64,000 nucleotides of DNA from Gautieria morchelliformis. Lineage: Eukaryota > Basidiomycota > Agaricomycetes > Gomphales > Gomphaceae. The notes under the pieces were generated by a model. The model did not search any database and had not been told where the DNA came from. It saw only the letters and a program-made list of their open reading frames with translations. Position 1 is the first letter of the stretch. Every line of letters starts with the position of its first letter. The stretch is taken from contig WHVA01000495.1 in assembly GCA_015179125.1 (NCBI GenBank), positions 1 to 64,000 of the forward strand, in the 5' to 3' direction. The position numbers and the translations under genes were made by a program. Positions 18,967-30,298 of the stretch are shown in pieces.

Positions 18967-20013
18967 TTACTTAAGTAACCCCTCCCTGAGGATATCCAGG
19001 AGCGCAGTGGCCGTCCTTTCCTGGATGGCCAGAGCCCTGTCCTGCCGTTCCAGAAGGCTTGCATGGAAAGTTTCCATCGCCTTCTCCCTCCGCTCCTCCC
19101 GCTCCTCACTTTTCTCAAGTATCCTGGCCACCCTTGCCGTTTCACGCACTCCATGGACGCGACTCACGCTCCTGAGTCGCGTCCTCTTGTAGCTCTCGGT
19201 GCTGGAAACACCAGGCTCGTTGTCCTCATCCACCTGATTTTCCTTGCCGCTATCATCAGCTCGGGATGATCGCGTGCGCTTCGCCTTCACATGACCCTTC
19301 ATCATATTCACGCGCATCGATTCCCCGGCTGTACATGACACGTTCTGTGCCTGCATGATGCGTGTAATTAGCGTGTAACATAGAAACAGAAAAAAAAAAA
19401 AAAAGTTACCTCCTTAGTGTGCCCTTTCAGTTCCTCGAGCGTACCCTTGGCCTGGATCTTCAAGTGCTGAACAGCGTCCAGTTTGCCACACAGTCCTGCA
19501 AAGGTGACTGGGTCTTGCTCCAGCACTCTCCCCAGTGGTGACCGCGTGGAATGTTTTTCCCCCCCCTATACAGATCAGCGGCATCGACAGTGAGACTTGG
19601 TAAACACATACCTCTACCCATGTAAGCATAGAGGACACCTTGTTCTTCAAGGTGTCTGCCTCCCGGTTCTGGCAGAACCCCTTCTCTTGCACCAGTGTGG
19701 CAACTTCTCTCCACTTCTCACCAACCTTCATGCGTGGCGCCATGTACAGGTTGACAGCCAACACGGTGGCTAAGAGGTGGTCGAGATCACGCGTGGTGAA
19801 CTCTTCACGCGTCTTGCATGCTTTTGGCACCAGGGGCAGTTCATTGCTGGAGGGAGGGGTGGAGGGGTGAGCCGAGGTGGGGGTGTTAGATGGCCGCGAT
19901 TGGTTGGCAGTATCCTTGAGAAGCACGGGATCTATCACAGCGTCAGCAAGGAGACCATAGAATGACGAGGGAGGGATAGGGTCCATTGCAATGAGCGCGT
20001 GTGGTGGGCACAA
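18967..20013 (-). CDS. Harbinger Myb/trihelix-like DNA-binding protein
   Basis: Three exons are readable. Exon 1 (from 20,013, or the Met at 19,986) contains TTRDLDHLLATVLAVNLY...KVGEKWREVATLVQEKG...EADTLKNKVSSMLTWVE, a SANT/MADF-like fold; the exon ends before GTATGTG. Exon 2 (about 19,540-19,409) reads LGRVLEQDPVTFAGLCGKLD...LEELKGHTKE. Exon 3 (19,345-18,967) has a basic patch (KAKRTRSS) and a charged coiled coil (RILEKSEEREERREKAM...). Known: PIF/Harbinger elements need such a protein to bring the transposase to the ends and the nucleus. The frames join in phase. Confidence 0.7.
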
Positions 20014-20116
20014 GTGGACATGTTATACTTAGTAAATTCACACGATAAATTCATAATTTGCATCATCGCCGGAATCGGCCGAAGCTAATAATTCGTAATA
20101 ATTCTTACCAACATAT

Positions 20117-20585
20117 ACTCTCTATTAAGTGAGTTGCATTGGCAACTAGGGACGTCTATTGACTTTTTAGAGTTTGCGACGTGATTACATAATCATGATG
20201 ATGATATATTGCATCGGAACTCTTGGCCATCGCTGGCAAAGAGCTAAGGTCCTGTGGTGATGTAGCTTGGCTGCGCAGCTTAGCTTGAGTGTAACTGCAC
20301 TCACTCATCATTCTACGACGGCATGCATGGATGAGGTGTTGGAGTTACAAGTGTGACATCCTTCCGCGTCCACAAGCACCCACATATGTGGAGCTTGAGA
20401 TGCAAGTCGGAGTTCCACGGCTTTTCCTCAGTCTTATCACACACTAGTGAGACCGAGGTAAACCGTTCACATACTCACTCTTCATACACGTTATTGATCG
20501 CTCCTGTATCTAGCTGACTACTAGTACAGGTATACAGTCTTATCACACACTAGTGAGACTGAGCTGACTACTAGTACAGCTTCCA
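20117..20585 (+). repeat. Probable Copia-2 5' LTR
   Basis: The stretch before the primer site ends in CTTCCA at 20,585. It contains a tandem duplication of AGTCTTATCACACACTAGTG and GCTGACTACTAGTACAG (20,434-20,578). The left border cannot be fixed because no second LTR is present for comparison. No gene is seen in it. Confidence 0.5.
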
Positions 20586-20588
20586 ATA

Positions 20589-20599
20589 GGTTATGGGCC
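20589..20599 (+). promoter_or_regulatory. Copia-2 primer-binding site (half-tRNA type)
   Basis: GGTTATGGGCC is complementary to the initiator tRNA-Met anticodon arm and lies 3 nt after the presumed LTR end. Here the ATG in the site is followed by an early stop, and the real Gag start is at 20,685. Confidence 0.7.
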
Positions 20600-20684
20600 T
20601 ACCGTCCTCACTCTGAGTATCACACTACTGCGCGTGGATTTTCGTAACCTTTAACTTAGCTACTACCAATCCCACATCTCCACG

Positions 20685-22304
20685 ATGGTGCTCGAGTATC
20701 ACGTTAGGGTGACGGACTTGGAGAAGCTTACTGAGGGCTCGTGGCTGAAATGGTCTCAGGAAATGGAGTTTTCGTTCCTCGAGGCTGGTATCATGGGCTA
20801 CCTCGTCGGCTCCATTGATGAACCGCTCCATCAAAAGAAATCTGCTGACTGGTGCCTCATCAACTCATGCATCATTGGCACCCTTGGAAAGCATGTCGAT
20901 GGTATGCTCCATCGCCTCTTGCTGCCGACCATGTCTGCGAAAGATGCGTGGGATCTTCTTAAGCTCCACACTCATCACGGTGGTATGATCTCCAAAATTG
21001 ATGCTCTTACCTTCACCATCGGCGCTAAATTCTCTGACCTATCGAAAACTACCCACACCGTTGCTGAGGTCGAAGACGCTGTCTCCAACATTTACGACGA
21101 TGGCAGAGCACCTACGCAGGACGAATACACTGTCCTTGTGCTCATGAATGCGCTGAAAGGGATGAACCTTGACTGGATTTGCAAACATCTCCTTGCGGTA
21201 TTCTCTAATGGGAAGTCTAAGACTGTTCCATCCAAGAACGATATTATCGAAACCATCCACCTGGCTGCTCGCGAGAAGCTCCATACATCTGATAAAGTCA
21301 ATGCCGCTAAGTCTGACCATCGTCCTGCTGTTAAGTGCTCCAACTGTGGCCATGGCCATCCTTTCGAGCAATGCTGGAAGAAGGGCGGTGGCGCTGAGGA
21401 TAAGGCGCCTGACTGGTTCAAGGAGGCCCAGAAGAAGTGTTCTGATAAGAAGCAGAAGAAACCTGAGAAATCTGCGAAGGCTAACGCTATGACGGATTCC
21501 AGTAGCAGTGATTCTGATACCGCCAATGTCGCCATCGATGCAGAGGCGTCCCTCACTGCTGAGTCGCGTCTCAATGACAGCTATTTTTCCTGCACTGCCA
21601 TTGACCACGGCGTCAGCATCTGCGCTCTTTCCTCCAATCCTGCTACCATCCCTTGGTGCACCGACTCTGGCTGCACGACCCATGTCTCCCCTGTTCGCTC
21701 CGACTTTTCTGATCTCACCCCTACCACTAGGCGGATCAAGCATGTTGGAGGTCAGTATCTCCCTGCAGCTGGTGTGGGGACGATCCGTCTGCACTGTGGA
21801 AAGGGCCGCCGACTCGTTCTGAAGGATGCTCTGTTTGTCCCTGACGCTTCCCTTCACCTTATCTCTATTGGTCATCTCGACGACGCCGGCTCTGATATCA
21901 CTTTCCATGGTGGTCGCTGTTCCATAAAGGGCCCCTCCGGTAAAGTCATGGCTCAGGGGACTAAATTGGGCTCCGACCTCTATTACATATCCGGCAACCC
22001 ATCCCCCTTTCATGACAGGGCGAACGTTGCTCGCGCCACCCCTGACCTCGCTACGTGGCATAGACGTCTCAGACACCTCAACTATGCCTCTGTCATTACG
22101 ATGGCGAAGTCCAGCATGGCTATAGGTATGCTGGTTGACTTATCCTCTCTCCCCCCCCTTTGTGAACATTGTGTCCTTGGCAAGCAGACAAAGACACCTA
22201 TTCCCAAAGTCAGAGGGGGGGTGAGGGCGCGCAGGAGGCTTGAGAAGGTGTTTTCTGACATCACCGGTCCAGAGGACGTTGGTAGTTCGACGGGCGATAG
22301 ATAA
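20685..22304 (+). pseudogene. Copia-2 Gag-protease-integrase (N-part)
   Basis: 539 codons. Gag comes first (LTEGSWLKWSQEMEFSFLEAG...), then the knuckle CSNCGHGHPFEQC near residue 223; it is not a full CCHC, since the spacing resembles C-x2-C-x4-H-x4-C with Pro before Phe. The protease motif CTDSGCTTHVSP lies near 325. The integrase zinc domain HRRLRHLNYAS...CEHCVLGKQ follows, ending at SDITGPEDVGSSTGDR just before the catalytic core, where the sequence is deleted and a solo LTR sits. Confidence 0.85.
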
Positions 22305-22311
22305 GCACCAG

Positions 22312-23005
22312 TGTTACGTATCGAGATTTCCACTAAGTCGGAACTGGAAAGGACAGCGGCTTCAACTTGTAGGTTGCACCCCCGATGAACTATCGTCCTA
22401 GGTATTTCGGAAATGGGTCGGAAGTCGGAAAGTACTGAATCAAAGGTTGGTCGGAACTTGAGTCGGAACTGAGGTGGAAGGCAGAAGGCGGAAGGCGGAA
22501 GGAGAGACTGAGATCTTGCTAGACTTGCTGTACTAAGAACAGGAGATGGAGCGAAGGAAATCAAGTATCGAAGGCGATTATCTGATTGCAGAATAAGAGA
22601 TATACAGGACAGGCTTTTATACAAAGAGCTGAGACAACAGGTAATGGGGTAGTACTAAGCAAATTCCAGGGGAAGCGGAAGTCGAGTAGACAATGCGTGG
22701 GAACTAACTAATTGGGAACAATGGGACTACAAGGGGGGTTCAGGGTAGGGTAGAACAATGACAAAGAACAAGGGGTCGGGAAAACATATCTGACAACGAA
22801 CTACAAGGGTGACCGGACATATGGTCTTGATGAACGGTGAGGTGGGTCCGGTGGGTCCGAGTAATAGAGTCGAAAGAACAAGGGAAATGTACAAGGGGCG
22901 GAATGTCGGAAATATCGGAGGGGCGGAAGGTGTTGCGGAAATATCGGAGGGGCGGAAGGTTCTGCGGAACTGAGGGTCGGAAGTCGGAAATGAACGGTCG
23001 TAACA
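22312..23005 (-). repeat. Solo LTR, TGTTACG family, 694 bp
   Basis: TGTTACG...CGTAACA ends and the direct 5-bp repeat ACCAG on both sides (22,307-22,311 and 23,006-23,010). TTTGTATAAAA on the minus strand (near 22,620) gives the orientation. GGAAG and GTCGGAA words are frequent. A solo LTR with intact duplication means LTR-LTR recombination removed the body. Confidence 0.9.
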
Positions 23006-23064
23006 ACCAGGTCTGGGACCTTGTCCCACGTGCGGAGGTTCCGGTTGGTCAAAATGGGTGTACC

Positions 23065-24658
23065 TGTCATGATTCGTTTATTCTGCGAATCATTTCTCAG
23101 CACACAGCGAATGACCTCCTGAACCAGAGAATGGCTTCCCGAACCAGCAAACATCTTGCCAAAATATTCGTCACCATACTGCTTTCGCATTCGCTATTCG
23201 CATCATTCCTGCCAGGACACCAGGTGTTGGGGCCCTCATCCATCATAGAACCCATCATCTGTTAAACTCCCACTCCATGACAGACCCACATGCTCAGGAT
23301 GCATTCAGATAGTGTCAGTTGCAGCCTCCATGCAGGTTGGACTCAATGGGACTCATACCACTGCAGGGCAGGACGAATTAGCTTCGCTGAAGTTTTCACT
23401 ACACAGTTGTCATGACCCATTCATTTCTTGTATCCAGCTATCCCTGTTTTCCCTTTCACCACCACTCTTCCATGTTCGCTCGGCTTCGCTCCATTCAATC
23501 CTTGCTCCATTCACTATTCGCCACCTTCGCCAAATGACCATTCGCTACTCGCACCATTCACCAGTAGCCATGCCATCAAACACGATTGACATCCTTTACC
23601 TGGATTGATGGTTCATCACTGGTCCTATCATGAATTGCAAGGAGGTGCAGGCTGTCATGACTCGTTTATTTCTTGTACCCAGCTATCCCTGTGTTCCCTT
23701 TCACCACTCTTCCATGTTTGCTCATCTTCGCTCCATTCACTCCTCGCTCCATTCGCTATTCACCACATTCGCCATATGACCATTCGCCACTTGTATCATT
23801 CGCCAGCAGGCACGCCATCAAACACGATCGACATCCTTTACCCGGATTGATGGTTCATCACTGGTCCCATCATCTTCTCAACTCAACCCCCTTTGGGTGT
23901 TCCTATGGCCAGAATGCATTTGCGGGGCATCCTACCCATAGGTCATGTGGGATCAACCCAGCAGACAAAGAGTCCGTGCAGGGTGGTGTATATGCAGGTC
24001 CCAAGGTGTGTTTTCGTACATAGGGGCCCTCGCCCTCTTTCCCCTCTGTCGTTTCATGTTCGCACCCCTCTTCCATTCTATTGTATGTCTATTTCATCTA
24101 TTATGTATCCTGACCGCACACCCCTATCCAACCCTGACTCCAGACGGCCTCTTTCCTATTCGCTAGCGCCATATGAGCATTCAGTATAAGTAGTCTACAT
24201 TCGCATGTATATTCTCCAGTTTAATTATCATATGTCCATCTTGTGCAAACTTGACCTCGCTGTGACCATCATCTTGAGCCTTTTCCTGTAGATTTCTATC
24301 TTTGACCAGAAGAGGACTTAGGCATCACTGGTGAGTTCTCATACTGCATCTTTGTTACCTTAGCCTTCGAGTTATTTTCTGTGCTGTCAGCGAAGGGCTC
24401 CGAAGGAGTGCCTTCGCCGGCGAAAGGATTGTCGCTACTTAGACAACCTTTCCGTGACACCTTGCACGTTACATTGTCAAGTGCCATGGGCTATTTCGCT
24501 ATGACTGTAGATCAGGGCGAATTCCTTTCGAGTAACCCTCTTACTTCTTAAACCTTACCTCTTCGGTACTGTTCGCTGGGCGATTCGCTAGATCGCACAC
24601 GCTATTCAGGCATTCGCCACTAACATGCGATATTAACACCCAAAATATAATCTTGACA
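23065..24658 (+). repeat. Solo LTR, TGTCATGA family, copy 1, 1594 bp
   Basis: Starts TGTCATGATT, ends TCTTGACA, with direct repeat GTACC on both sides (23,060-23,064 and 24,659-24,663). The start module TGTCATGAC...TTATTTCTTGTACCCAGCTATCCCTG is repeated near 23,407 and 23,652, which makes this copy about 330 bp longer than the other two. A TATA-like AGTATAAGTAG lies near 24,181. Confidence 0.92.
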
Positions 24659-25490
24659 GTACCTCACAAGAAGGACGAATCCGGTACCCTGAGGCGCTTC
24701 AAGTCTCGTGTCATTGCTAAGGGCTTCGCGCAGCGGGCTGGCATCGACTACACTGACACGTTTGCCCCTGCGACCAGGCTGGAGTCTGTGCGCGCAATCC
24801 TTCACATAGGTGCTGCACTGGACTGGGATATCCACCAGTTGGACATCAAGATGGCATTCTTGCATGGGGAGCTAGAGGACGAGGTGTATATGGAACAGCC
24901 AGAGGGCCACGTCGAGAAGGGGAAGGACTGGGTTTGCTGCTTGAAGAAGACCCTGTATGGCCTGGTACAATCCCTGCGGCTGTGGAATGCGAGGCTGAAC
25001 AAGGCCTTGGTCGAGGAGTGCGGCTTCACAAGGGTTGCCGTCGACCACTGCATGCATGTATACGCACACCACCGCTGCCAGTACGTCGATCATGGCTGTC
25101 CATGTTGATGACCTGTGTCACAGCCAGCATGCCACTTGAGATGCGCAACCTCAAATCAGAGATCGGCACCATCTTCAACCTTGTCGATCTCGGTGATGTT
25201 CATCACCTGCTTGGTATTGCTATCACCAGGGACCGTGCGGCTAGGACTATCTCTCTCTCCCAATCGTTGTACATCGAGACCATCACTCGCCGCTTGAACC
25301 TCCACCATGCGTATGCCAAGTACACGCCCCTCAATCACAACGTCCTCCTAACTAAGGACATGTGCCCCAGTACCGAGAAAGAAAAGGGGGTGATGAAAAA
25401 TTTCCCTTATCTCACCGCCATCGGCTCCATCATGTATGCTGTCATGGGCATGCGTCCGGACGTCGCGTTCGCTGTCAGTCATCTGAGTTA
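24653..25490 (+). pseudogene. Copia-2 reverse transcriptase fragment
   Basis: It reads RRFKSRVIAKGFAQRAGIDY...TFAPATRLESVRAIL, then DIHQLDIKMAFLHGEL and YMEQPEG. After a one-base frame change near 25,065 come AVHVDDLC (the catalytic Asp pair) and LGDVHHLLGIAITRD, then YLTAIGSIMYA...RPDVAFAVSHLS, where it breaks off. Typical copia reverse transcriptase without the RNase H end. Confidence 0.85.
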
Positions 25491-26654
25491 CGATTTTAAT
25501 CATTTTTTCGTGAGGCTTTTCATTAGCAACGGTTCCCACACAGTCGCATTGACTCGGCTTGCGCATTGGGGGAGGTAAGAATCAATGCTTCTGCTCTCTG
25601 TTTCCTGAATTCTCTTGTAGTTAGTTTGTCCTCGTCTCTGCTCCCCAACCAAAAGTTTAAAGCCCTAGTAGATTCCGGTTCTACTCATTGTTTCATTGAA
25701 TCAGTTTTTGTAAGTAGAAATAGTCTAAAAACCCAATCCGTAGATCCAATCCCGCTCTGTTTGTTTGATGGTAGTACAAATTCGGTAATGACTGAAGCTG
25801 TAGAACTACCTATCCGTTTCCCCGATGGTCACACCCATTCCGTAGACTTTTATGTCACCCCCCGTGATTCATCTGTTTCGGTAGTTCTTGGACACAACTG
25901 GCTCACCCGCTACAATCCGTTGATTGACTGGGTACTGGGCAGTATTACATTCCAAACTACCCTTCCGGGCAGTCCTGTGGACAACCTGCCAGCTTCAGCT
26001 TCTAGCGCCTCTACGGCTGAGACCAAGCCAAACCCGAGCTTGGACTCCCCGGGTAGCTCTCCTGAATGCAGCGGCATTTTACCGTGCCTGCAAACTAGAG
26101 GGTTCCCAGTGTTTCCAGCTAAACCTGGCACAACCCGAACCCAAGACGTCAGCCCATTCGGCCTCTGTGCAACCCGATCCGGTGGATCTAAAGGATGTTC
26201 CAAAGGAGTACCACGACTTCGCGGATGTCTTTAGCAAATCCAAGGGTGATGCCTTGGCTCCCCACTGACCCTACGATCTGAAGATCGCTCTGGAGGATGG
26301 TGCTACGCCTCCTCAACCCCCGTTATATTCGCTCTCTACCTTGGAGCTTGCCACGCTCCGAGCTTTCATTGATGAGCACCTGAACTTGGGTTACATTTGG
26401 CCCACTCGGTCCTCCCATGGAGCCCCTATCCTCTTTGTCAAAAAGAAGAGTGGTGAAATTTGGCTCTGTGTGGAGTTCCGAGCACTCAATAAGATTACGA
26501 AGAAGGACCGCTATCCACTCCCGTTGCTTACCGACTTGTTGGATGCACCCCGGAAGGCTCGGATTTATACCAAAATCGATCTTCGGCATGCATTCCACCT
26601 CGTCCAAGTCACTGAAGGCGACAAGTGGAAAACAGCATTCTGGACCCGGTACAG

Positions 26655-27926
26655 TGTCAAGATTGGTTTTTAGGCGTTAATATCGTGTATTAGTGAACAC
26701 AGCGAATGCCCGAATAACTTGTGCGAATAGGTATGCCGTCCGGCGAATAGATGAACCAATGAATGTTCACAAGGTAAGAGGGCTGCCCGAACGGGGCTCG
26801 CCCTATCTACAGTCGTAGCGAAATAGCCCATGGTACTTGACGATGTAACATGCAAGGTCTCACGAAAGAGCTGTCTAAGTTTCGACAATCCCTTCGCCGG
26901 CGAAGGTGCTCCTTCGGAGCCCTTCGCCAACAGCACAGAAAATGGTTCGAAGGCTAAGGTAACAAAGATGAAGTATGAGAACTCACCAGTGATGCCTAAA
27001 TCCTCTGCTAGTGGAAGATAGAAGTCTCCTAGAGAAGGCTTAGGATGATGACCACAGCAAGGTCAAATTTGCACAAGATGAACGACGTATGATAATTGAA
27101 CTGGGGAATATACATGCGAATGTAAACTACTTATATTGAATGCTCGTAAGATATCAGCGAATAGGAAAGAGGCCGTCACAAGTCAGGGTTGGATAGAGGT
27201 GCGCAGTCATGATACAACATAGATGAAATAAACATACAATAGAATGTGAGACGAGGGAGAACATGAATCGATGGAGAGTAAAGGTGGCGAAGGCACTTAT
27301 GGACAAAGCCATGTCTTGGGACCCGCATACATGCTACCCTGCACGGACTCTTGGTCTACTGGGTTGATCCCGCACAACCTATGGAAGGGGTGTCCTGCAA
27401 ACACACTTTGGCCATACGAACGCCCAATGGGGTTGGATTAAGAAGACGATGGGGTTAATGATGAACCATCATGCCGGGTGAATGGTATCGATCATATTTG
27501 ATGGTGTGCCTGCTGGCGAATGATGCGAGCAGCGAATGGCCGTTCAGCGGAATGCAAGGAAGGGTGAACAGAGGTGACATAGAGGAGGAGGGGTCGAGGT
27601 GGAGGGCGAAGCCGAGCGAACACTGAGGAGGAGTAGCAAAACGGAAACTGGGGATACCAAGGTGCAGGAAATACACAGGTCATGACAATCCAATTATCAG
27701 AACACCATCGGAAGAGGGTCGAGCAGAGGAGGTGGTAGACCCAGTGATGATTGCCAAGTCAGCCCAAAGATGTCGATCGTGCGTTTGACGGCGTGGCGAT
27801 GGTAATTGGCACGAACAGCGAGCATCGGTTGCCGAACATGACAATGGCGATCGGAACGAACATGGAAATGGGGTGAGAAATGGTAGGACAGAGCACCTGG
27901 GTATGAGGAATAAATGTGTCATGACA
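26655..27926 (-). repeat. Solo LTR, TGTCATGA family, copy 2, 1272 bp
   Basis: Ends TGTCAAGA...TCATGACA with direct repeat TACAG on both sides (26,650-26,654 and 27,927-27,931). It lies in reverse to copies 1 and 3 and splits the gypsy RT between TRY and SSF. It contains the 12-bp palindrome TTCGCCGGCGAA, shared with copy 1 (copy 3 has TTCGCCAGCGAA). Two TGTCATGAC start modules lie near its right end (27,687 and 27,926). Confidence 0.93.
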
Positions 27927-27950
27927 TACAGCTCATTCAAATAGCTAGTC

Positions 27951-28841
27951 ATGCCTTTCAGCTTGACCAATGGTCCTGCGGTTTTTCAATGTTTTATGAA
28001 TGATGTCTTTGGAGATATGCTTGATGTATGTGTCGTCATGTATCTTGACAACATACTCATCTACTCCGATGACCCGGTCAAACACAGGGAACACGTCCAT
28101 GAAGTATTGCAGCATCTTCAGAAACTCGGGCTCTATGCTAAACCTGACAAATGCAAATGGCACTGAGATTCCGTGGAATTCTTAGGGTATATGCTGTCGA
28201 CCAACGGCTTTACCATGTCTGAAGACAAAGTCCAGACAATCCACGATTGGCCCGAACCTCGGAAGGTAAAAGACATACAGTCCTTCCTTGGCTTCGCCAA
28301 TTTTTACTGCCGCTTTATCTACAACTATTCCGATATCACGGTCCCCCTAAACCGGCTTACCCAAAAAGGCACCCCGTGGGTGTTTACTGAAGAATGCCGA
28401 AAGTCCTTCAATTACCTTAAGGAGGCTTTCACTTCAGCTCCAAGTCTGTCGCATTGTATTCCTGACCGGCCTATGGTCGTGGAAACTGACGCCTCAGATT
28501 ATGCCCTCGGCGCAATCCTGTCTTTGTTCAATGAGGAGGGTGTCCTGCACCTGGTTGCTTTCCATTCCCGAACATTTTCCAGTGCTGAATTAAATTACGA
28601 TGTCAATGATAAACAGCTACTGGCAATTTTTGAAGCATTTCAACATTGGAGACACTATCTGGAGGGCTCTGGCTCCCCTATCGATGTTGTCACTGATCAC
28701 AAAAACTTGGAGTATTTTGCCACCACAAAGTTGCTAACCCGACGACAAGCCTGCTCGTCCGAATTCCTCTCGCAGTTTAACCTCATTATTCAGTTCTGTC
28801 CCAGAAAGCTTGGTACAAAACCCGACGGTCTAACTAGATGA
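27951..28841 (+). pseudogene. Gypsy RT C-part and RNase H exon-like fragment
   Basis: This is the piece of the gypsy Pol between the two solo LTRs: FGDMLDVCVVMYLDN..., KPDKCKWH, a TGA, then EFLGYMLSTNGFTMSEDKVQ, the FLGFANFYCRFI connection motif, and RNase H to DHKNLEYF and LGTKPDGLTR. The frame continues to the LTR at 29,041. Confidence 0.9.
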
Positions 28842-29040
28842 TGGGACGTCTATCTTAAAGAGGGAGGTAATGACTACGGCTCAGTCAACCCGCAAAACTT
28901 CCGACCAATTTTCACGAATCAACAACTGTCGGAATCCCTCCGGGCAACTTGTCTGCTTGAACCCGTTCTCTGGGCAAGCATTGTGATGGACTCCGAGAAG
29001 CTTCATGCCGACATATTAGCTAACCTGGCATCCAACCCTG

Positions 29041-30298
29041 TGTCATGACACGTTTATTTCCCATACTCAGATGCTCAGTTTTCCTATTTTCTCACTCCAC
29101 CTTCGTGTTCTTTCTGATCGCCATTGCCATGTTCGGCAACCAATTCTTGCTGTTCGCGCCAATTACCATAGCCACACCGTCAAACGCACAATCGACGTCT
29201 TTGGACTGACTCAGCAGTCATCTCTGGGTCTACCACCTCCTCTGCGCAACCCTCTTCCAATGGCGTTCGGGTAATTGGATTGTCATGACCTGTGTATTTC
29301 CTGCACCTTGTTATCCCCATTTCCCCTTTCGCTACTCCTCTTCCGTCTTCGCTCGTCTTCGCCCTCCACCTCGACCACTCCTGCCCTATGTCATCTCTGC
29401 TGGCCCTTCCTCGGATTTCACCGAATGGTCATTCGCCAACAGGCACACCATCAAACCACGATCAACATCCTGATCTGGCAGAATGGCTCGTCAGTAACTC
29501 CATCAGCTTCTCGATCCAACCCCTTTTGGTGTTCATATGAGCAGGGTGCGTTCGCGGGACGTCCTACCCGTGGGTCGTGTGGGATCAACCCAGTAGATGA
29601 AGAACCCATGCAGGGCAGGGTATATGCAGGCCCCAAGACATAATTTCGTACATAGGTGTCTTCGCCACCTTCACCCTCCGTCGTTTCATGTTCTCCCTCT
29701 TCTCTCATTCTATTGTATGTTTATTTCATCTATGTTGTATCACGACTGCACACCCCTATCCAACCCTGACTCGCGACGGCCTCTTTCCTATTCGCTGATA
29801 CCTTACAAGCATTCGATATAAGTAGTTTACATTCGCATGTATATTCCCCAGTTCAATTATCATACGTCGTCCATCTTGTGCAGCTTTGACCTCGCCGTGG
29901 TCATCGTCTTAAGCCTTCTCTTGGAGATTTCCATCTTCGACTAGCAGAGGACTTAGGCATCACTGGTGAGTTCTCATACTTCATCTTTGTTACCTTAGCC
30001 TTCAAACCATTTTCTGTGCTGTTGGCGAAGGGCTCCAAAGGAGCACCTTCGCCAGCGAAGGGATTGTCGAGACTTAGACAGCCCTTCCGTGAGACCTTGC
30101 ACGTTACATCGTCAAGAGCCACGGGCTATTTCGCTACGACTGTAGATAGGGTGAGCCCCGTTTAGGCAAACCCTCTTACCTTGTGAACATTCATTGGTTC
30201 ACCTATTCGCCAAACGGCATACTTATTCACACAAGTCATTCGGGCATTCGCTGTGTTCACTAATACACGATATTAACGCCTGAAAACCAATCTTGACA
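29041..30298 (+). repeat. Solo LTR, TGTCATGA family, copy 3, 1258 bp
   Basis: Starts TGTCATGACA, ends TCTTGACA, with direct repeat CCCTG on both sides (29,036-29,040 and 30,299-30,303). The gypsy reading frame is continuous when LTR plus one repeat copy is removed (ASNP / VAAKHLG). A second start module lies at 29,283. TATA-like GATATAAGTAG at 29,815 indicates plus-strand transcription. Confidence 0.93.

Larger units (their letters stand above)
16352..20116. mobile_element. PIF/Harbinger DNA transposon
   Basis: It carries the two genes typical of the superfamily, in convergent orientation: a DDE transposase (+) and a Myb/trihelix-like protein (-). Possible short terminal inverted repeats are TATGTTGG at the left (about 16,353) and its reverse complement at the right (about 20,115), followed inward by similar AT-rich sequence. 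The flanking trinucleotides (TAA left, TAC right) resemble but do not match the family's TWA target duplication, so the ends are tentative. Size about 3.8 kb. Confidence 0.65.
20117..25490 (+). mobile_element. Defective Ty1/copia retrotransposon Copia-2
   Basis: Order: probable 5' LTR (to 20,585), half-tRNA primer site, Gag-protease-integrase N-part (20,685-22,304), solo LTR 22,312-23,005, a short RT start (about 23,008-23,064), solo LTR 23,065-24,658, then RT/RNase H N-part (24,653-25,490). The integrase catalytic core and linker (roughly 500 residues) are missing. The 3' end is lost where gypsy sequence begins near 25,490. Confidence 0.85.

Noticed and set aside
18622..18978. Plus-strand Lys-rich frame of 118 codons after the Harbinger transposase
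   Set aside because: It is the translation of the A-rich 32-bp tandem repeat, between two convergent genes.
24296..24487. A 63-73 codon frame (start MALDDVTCKVSRKG, then NPFAGEG) present in all three TGTCATGA-family LTRs (also 26,830-27,021 and 29,901-30,122)
   Set aside because: It is antisense to the LTR TATA box, and most differences between copies change the residue, so selection is not evident. The conservation is explained by recent common origin.
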